11,525 nt of DNA from an uncultured Beijerinckiaceae bacterium (GTDB lineage: Bacteria > Pseudomonadota > Alphaproteobacteria > Rhizobiales > Beijerinckiaceae): NCBI GenBank assembly GCA_937863205.1, contig CALMGA010000484.1, positions 1 through 11,525 on the forward strand, written 5' to 3'. Shown here one piece after another: positions 9,151-11,525 of this stretch. A model generated the notes under the pieces. The model was not told the DNA's origin. It did no database searches and was given only the letters and a program-made list of their open reading frames with translations. The translations under genes were made by a program, and so were the position numbers. Position 1 is the first letter of the stretch. The number at the start of each line of letters is the position of its first letter.

Positions 9151-10839
9151 ATGGATCCTTCGCCGTCCCGGATGAAGCCTTCGATGGACTCAATGGTCAC
9201 GACGCCGTCGATCGACACCCCGCCCCGGGCCGGTCACGTCGTCCTCCGGTGGAGCGCACGCAGAACAGCCGCCCTGCTGACCCGCGACCTGATCGGCGCG
9301 CCGCTGTTCGCCGTCGTCGCGCTGGATACCGGGATCAACGTCGGGCTGCGCATTCCGGCCGCGGCGTTCGCGCTGCTGCTGATCCTGGCGACGGCGCGTC
9401 AGGTTTGGCGGTTTGTGCGGGGAGCGCCCGCCCTCATCCTGGACGACTTCGGCTTCGAGCCGGTCCGGTCGGTCGTCGGCCCCATCCCATGGACGGGCAT
9501 CACCAAACTCCGCGTCGTGCGCGGCCGCCGCGTCAGCCTCATCACGGCGACGCTGGATCCCGTCACGGCCGCCTCGCTGGTTCCCCGCATCGGCCGCCGC
9601 CTGCGCCTGTCGCTCGGTCTCGCGAAGGTCGCGCAGATCCCCATCGAGATCAACCTGCTCGACCGGCCGGCGGATCAGATCGTCGCGCTTTTCGAGGCGC
9701 ACCGCCCGGCTTCCGCACGGGCGCGTCCCGTGGTCGACGCCCACGCCCGGCATGCCGAGGCGGCGATGGCCGGGCGTCCGTGGTTCGCCTACGCCCTGAT
9801 CGCGTTGATCACGGCGATTCTCGTCGCGGAATTCGAACTGCGGCTCGGCGGCGAGCGTTTCGAGGACTTGACGCCGTTGACGCTTTGGGCGCTGGGCGCT
9901 TCGCAGCGTCTCGCGATCGTCAAGGACGCGCAATGGTGGCGCCTCGTCACGGCGACGCTGCTGCACGGCGGCATCCTGCACCTCGTGTTCAACGGCATCG
10001 CCCTTTGGTTCGCCGCACGCCTGCTGGAGCGGGTGATCGGGTGGCGTTGGTTTGCCGCGACCTTCGCGGTCAGCGCGGTGTGCGGCAGCACCCTGTCGAT
10101 GCTGTGGAACGTGCCCAATCAGGTCGGAGTCGGCGCTTCGGGCGGGATCCTCGGCCTGTCCGCTGCCACCGCGGTCATCGCGCTGCACTTCGATTCGGGC
10201 GTGGTGCGGACGCGGCTGCTCCTGGGCGCGTTTCAGATCCTGGTGCCCTCGCTTCTTCCCATCGCGCAGAACCTCGGCGGTCAGAACGTGGACCTTGCCG
10301 CCCATCTCGGGGGCGCCCTGGGCGGCGCGGCGATGGGCTCCCTGCTGTGCGCGTTCTGGCCCCGCACGGCGTTACAGCCGCTCCATGGCGCGTTCGGTGC
10401 GGTGCTCGCGGGCCTTTACTTCGCCGTCGCGGCCGCAAGCGCGGTGCCGATCAGGGGCACCTACGAAACCGGCGAGGCGATCGCGGCCCTCGACCCCACC
10501 TTTCCCAGCTTCGTCAGGCAGGCGATCCCCCGGAGCCAGGCGCTGGTGATCGCCTATCCCCGCGATCCGCGCGTGCGGGCGGCCTATGCCGAATCCTTCG
10601 CCGCCAAGGGCGACATGGCGACGGCGACGGTTGAACTGCTCAAGGCGCTCGGCGACAAGCGGATGCTGCAGCCCGGCGTGCTGTCGATCGACCTCGAGCC
10701 CTACCTGCGGGTGCGCCTGGCTCAGCTCATGGTCAACCAGGGAAAGAAGGCGGAGGCCGCGGCGATGGCACAACCCGTCTGCGCGGTCCCCAACAACGGC
10801 TACAAGCTGGCCTTGGCGCAGATGAAGCTTTGCCGCTAA
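9151..10839 (+). CDS. Rhomboid-family intramembrane serine protease with N-terminal membrane/PH-like and C-terminal helical extensions
   Basis: Large rhomboid protein, 562 residues from ATG 9151 (570 from TTG 9127; later ATGs at 9172, 9184 and 9193 are possible, and no start has a clear SD). Numbering from 9151: about 42-90 hold two hydrophobic segments; about 97-185 resemble a bacterial PH-like domain (LDDFGFEP...IPWTGITKLRVVRGRRVSLIT). The rhomboid core spans about 208-435: WWRLVTATLLHGGILHLVFN with H277 and N281 (equivalents of GlpG H150 and N154), catalytic S330 in GVGASGGILGL and catalytic H385 in VDLAAHLGGALGG. Ser and His are both present, so it should be an active protease cleaving membrane-spanning substrates. 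The C-terminal ~110 residues are soluble, helical and TPR-like (AAYAESFAAKGDMATATVELLKAL, LAQLMVNQGKKAEAAAMAQ). Typical bacterial rhomboids are 200-300 residues. Substrate unknown. Confidence 0.88.
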   Translation: MDPSPSRMKPSMDSMVTTPSIDTPPRAGHVVLRWSARRTAALLTRDLIGAPLFAVVALDTGINVGLRIPAAAFALLLILATARQVWRFVRGAPALILDDFGFEPVRSVVGPIPWTGITKLRVVRGRRVSLITATLDPVTAASLVPRIGRRLRLSLGLAKVAQIPIEINLLDRPADQIVALFEAHRPASARARPVVDAHARHAEAAMAGRPWFAYALIALITAILVAEFELRLGGERFEDLTPLTLWALGASQRLAIVKDAQWWRLVTATLLHGGILHLVFNGIALWFAARLLERVIGWRWFAATFAVSAVCGSTLSMLWNVPNQVGVGASGGILGLSAATAVIALHFDSGVVRTRLLLGAFQILVPSLLPIAQNLGGQNVDLAAHLGGALGGAAMGSLLCAFWPRTALQPLHGAFGAVLAGLYFAVAAASAVPIRGTYETGEAIAALDPTFPSFVRQAIPRSQALVIAYPRDPRVRAAYAESFAAKGDMATATVELLKALGDKRMLQPGVLSIDLEPYLRVRLAQLMVNQGKKAEAAAMAQPVCAVPNNGYKLALAQMKLCR

Positions 10840-10865
10840 GCAGGTTTTCGCGCGACGGTTGACGC

Positions 10866-10878
10866 CGCTTTCGAAGCG
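10866..10878. repeat. Short dyad between the rhomboid gene and the tRNA
   Basis: CGCTT (10866-10870) and AAGCG (10874-10878) with loop TCG. It is 26 bases after the rhomboid stop. The stem is too short and lacks T residues, so a terminator role is doubtful. Confidence 0.25.
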
Positions 10879-10950
10879 TACCGACGCTGGACCGGCGCGG
10901 GTGTGCTATGGCAAGGAAGGCTGCGGCTTGGCAACGGCGGGCGGCGAAAC

Positions 10951-11037
10951 GCGGGCGTGGCGGAACTGGTAGACGCGCCGGACTCAAAATCCGGTTCTGG
11001 TGACAGAGTGTCGGTTCGATTCCGACCGCCCGCACCA
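10951..11037 (+). tRNA. tRNA-Leu, anticodon CAA, with encoded CCA
   Basis: Complete type II tRNA that reads UUG. The acceptor stem pairs GCGGGCG (10951-10957) with CGCCCGC (11027-11033), followed by discriminator A and genomic CCA (11035-11037). The anticodon stem is CCGGA/TCCGG (10978-10982/10990-10994), loop CTCAAAA, anticodon CAA at 10985-10987. A 15-base variable arm (10995-11009) with an internal CTG/CAG stem is typical of leucine tRNAs. The T arm is GTCGG-TTCGATT-CCGAC (11010-11026). A TGTGCTATGG at 10903-10912 could be the promoter -10 region, 38 bases upstream, though no good -35 accompanies it. No intron and no duplicated 3' end that would suggest an integrated element. Confidence 0.97.
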
Positions 11038-11078
11038 CCTTCGATCCCTCACCACCAACCCGTTCGGCCGGGACCGCG

Positions 11079-11525
11079 ATGACCGATTGGCCTGTTCTTC
11101 TCGCCTCGGGGATCCTCGCCGGCGCGATGAACGCGACGGCTGGCGGCGGCAGCTTCGTCACGCTGCCAGCCCTGATCGGCGCCGGCCTGCCCTCCGTTGC
11201 GGCCAACGCATCGAGCACGGTGGCGCTTTATCCCGGCGGCGTGGCCGCCGCGTGGGTGTACCGCGCCGGCCTGGAGCGCGTCTGCGGCGTCCCGCTTCGC
11301 CCGACGCTCGCCGCCACGGTGGCTGGCGGCCTCGTTGGCGCGCTGCTGCTCCTGCTGACGCCGTCGGCGCTGTTCGACCGCGTGCTGCCCTGGCTCCTGC
11401 TGATCGCGACGCTGGCGCTCCTGGCCGGGCCGGGGCTCGGGACGTTCCTGCGTCGGCGGTTCGGCGCCGGCACCGCCACGATCATGGTCGTCCAGTTCGC
11501 GCTCGGCCTGTACGGAGGCTATTTC
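11079..11525 (+). CDS. TauE/SafE-family membrane permease (sulfite/sulfur-compound exporter-like), 3' end outside window
   Basis: The frame is open from ATG 11079 to the right edge, 149 codons; the family is usually about 240-270 residues. The start MTDWPVLLASGILAGAMNATAGGGSFVTLPALIGAGLP shows the TauE/SafE (DUF81) hallmark: a first helix with G-x-x-N-x-x-x-G-G-G-S, followed by a PALIxxGLP turn and an ANASSTVALYPG segment like the family's N-x-T helix. Four or more hydrophobic segments can be seen (about 5-35, 38-60, 75-95, 103-120), then RRR and the beginning of the repeated second half (QFALGLYGGYF). The family moves sulfite, sulfoacetate or other anions across the inner membrane; the substrate here cannot be told. 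GGGA about nine bases upstream serves as a weak SD. The gene begins 41 bases after the tRNA, with no visible promoter between them. Confidence 0.88.
   Translation, partial: MTDWPVLLASGILAGAMNATAGGGSFVTLPALIGAGLPSVAANASSTVALYPGGVAAAWVYRAGLERVCGVPLRPTLAATVAGGLVGALLLLLTPSALFDRVLPWLLLIATLALLAGPGLGTFLRRRFGAGTATIMVVQFALGLYGGYF

Noticed and set aside
10951..11037. tRNA-Leu as an integration site for a mobile element
   Set aside because: The 3' end of the tRNA is not repeated elsewhere in the window, and neither an integrase nor phage-like genes are present; a housekeeping-type permease gene follows.
10733..11218. A 161-codon minus-strand frame running through the tRNA
   Set aside because: It includes the antisense translation of a leucine tRNA (GIEPTLCHQNRILSPARLP), a well-known annotation artefact, and overlaps the rhomboid and TauE genes.

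Overview
The window is an ordinary chromosomal segment of a G+C-rich bacterium. The rpsT-dnaA pairing, dnaA without an adjacent dnaN, the carB-greA pairing, a DnaA with an alphaproteobacterial-looking P-loop context and GANTC sites upstream of dnaA all point to Alphaproteobacteria, probably Hyphomicrobiales (Rhizobiales). The order-level placement is inference; no taxonomic marker was compared by search.

Layout from left to right: the 3' half of glgB (glycogen branching enzyme, cut by the window edge); rpsT (ribosomal protein S20) with a good promoter and an intrinsic terminator; a gap of about 680 bases between that terminator and dnaA, containing an AT-rich inverted repeat, a candidate DnaA box, GANTC sites and a long inverted repeat; dnaA (replication initiator). 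Two minus-strand genes converge on dnaA: a 68-residue two-helix membrane protein with a TTG start, and a 168-residue secreted protein of unknown function. A 392-base divergent intergenic region with strong dyad symmetries separates the latter from carB (carbamoyl-phosphate synthase large subunit). carB is followed by greA (transcript cleavage factor), then a large rhomboid-type intramembrane protease with N- and C-terminal extensions, a tRNA-Leu(CAA) gene with encoded CCA, and the 5' part of a TauE/SafE-family permease cut by the right edge.

Most genes are core housekeeping: glycogen synthesis, translation, replication initiation, pyrimidine/arginine precursor synthesis, transcription elongation and a tRNA. 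They look like separate transcription units rather than one operon. I see no insertion sequence, prophage, CRISPR array, toxin-antitoxin pair or defence island, and nothing that clearly amounts to an undescribed system. The items most worth a second look are the rhomboid fusion protein, the secreted protein of unknown function with its structured divergent upstream region, and the dyads and candidate DnaA site upstream of dnaA.
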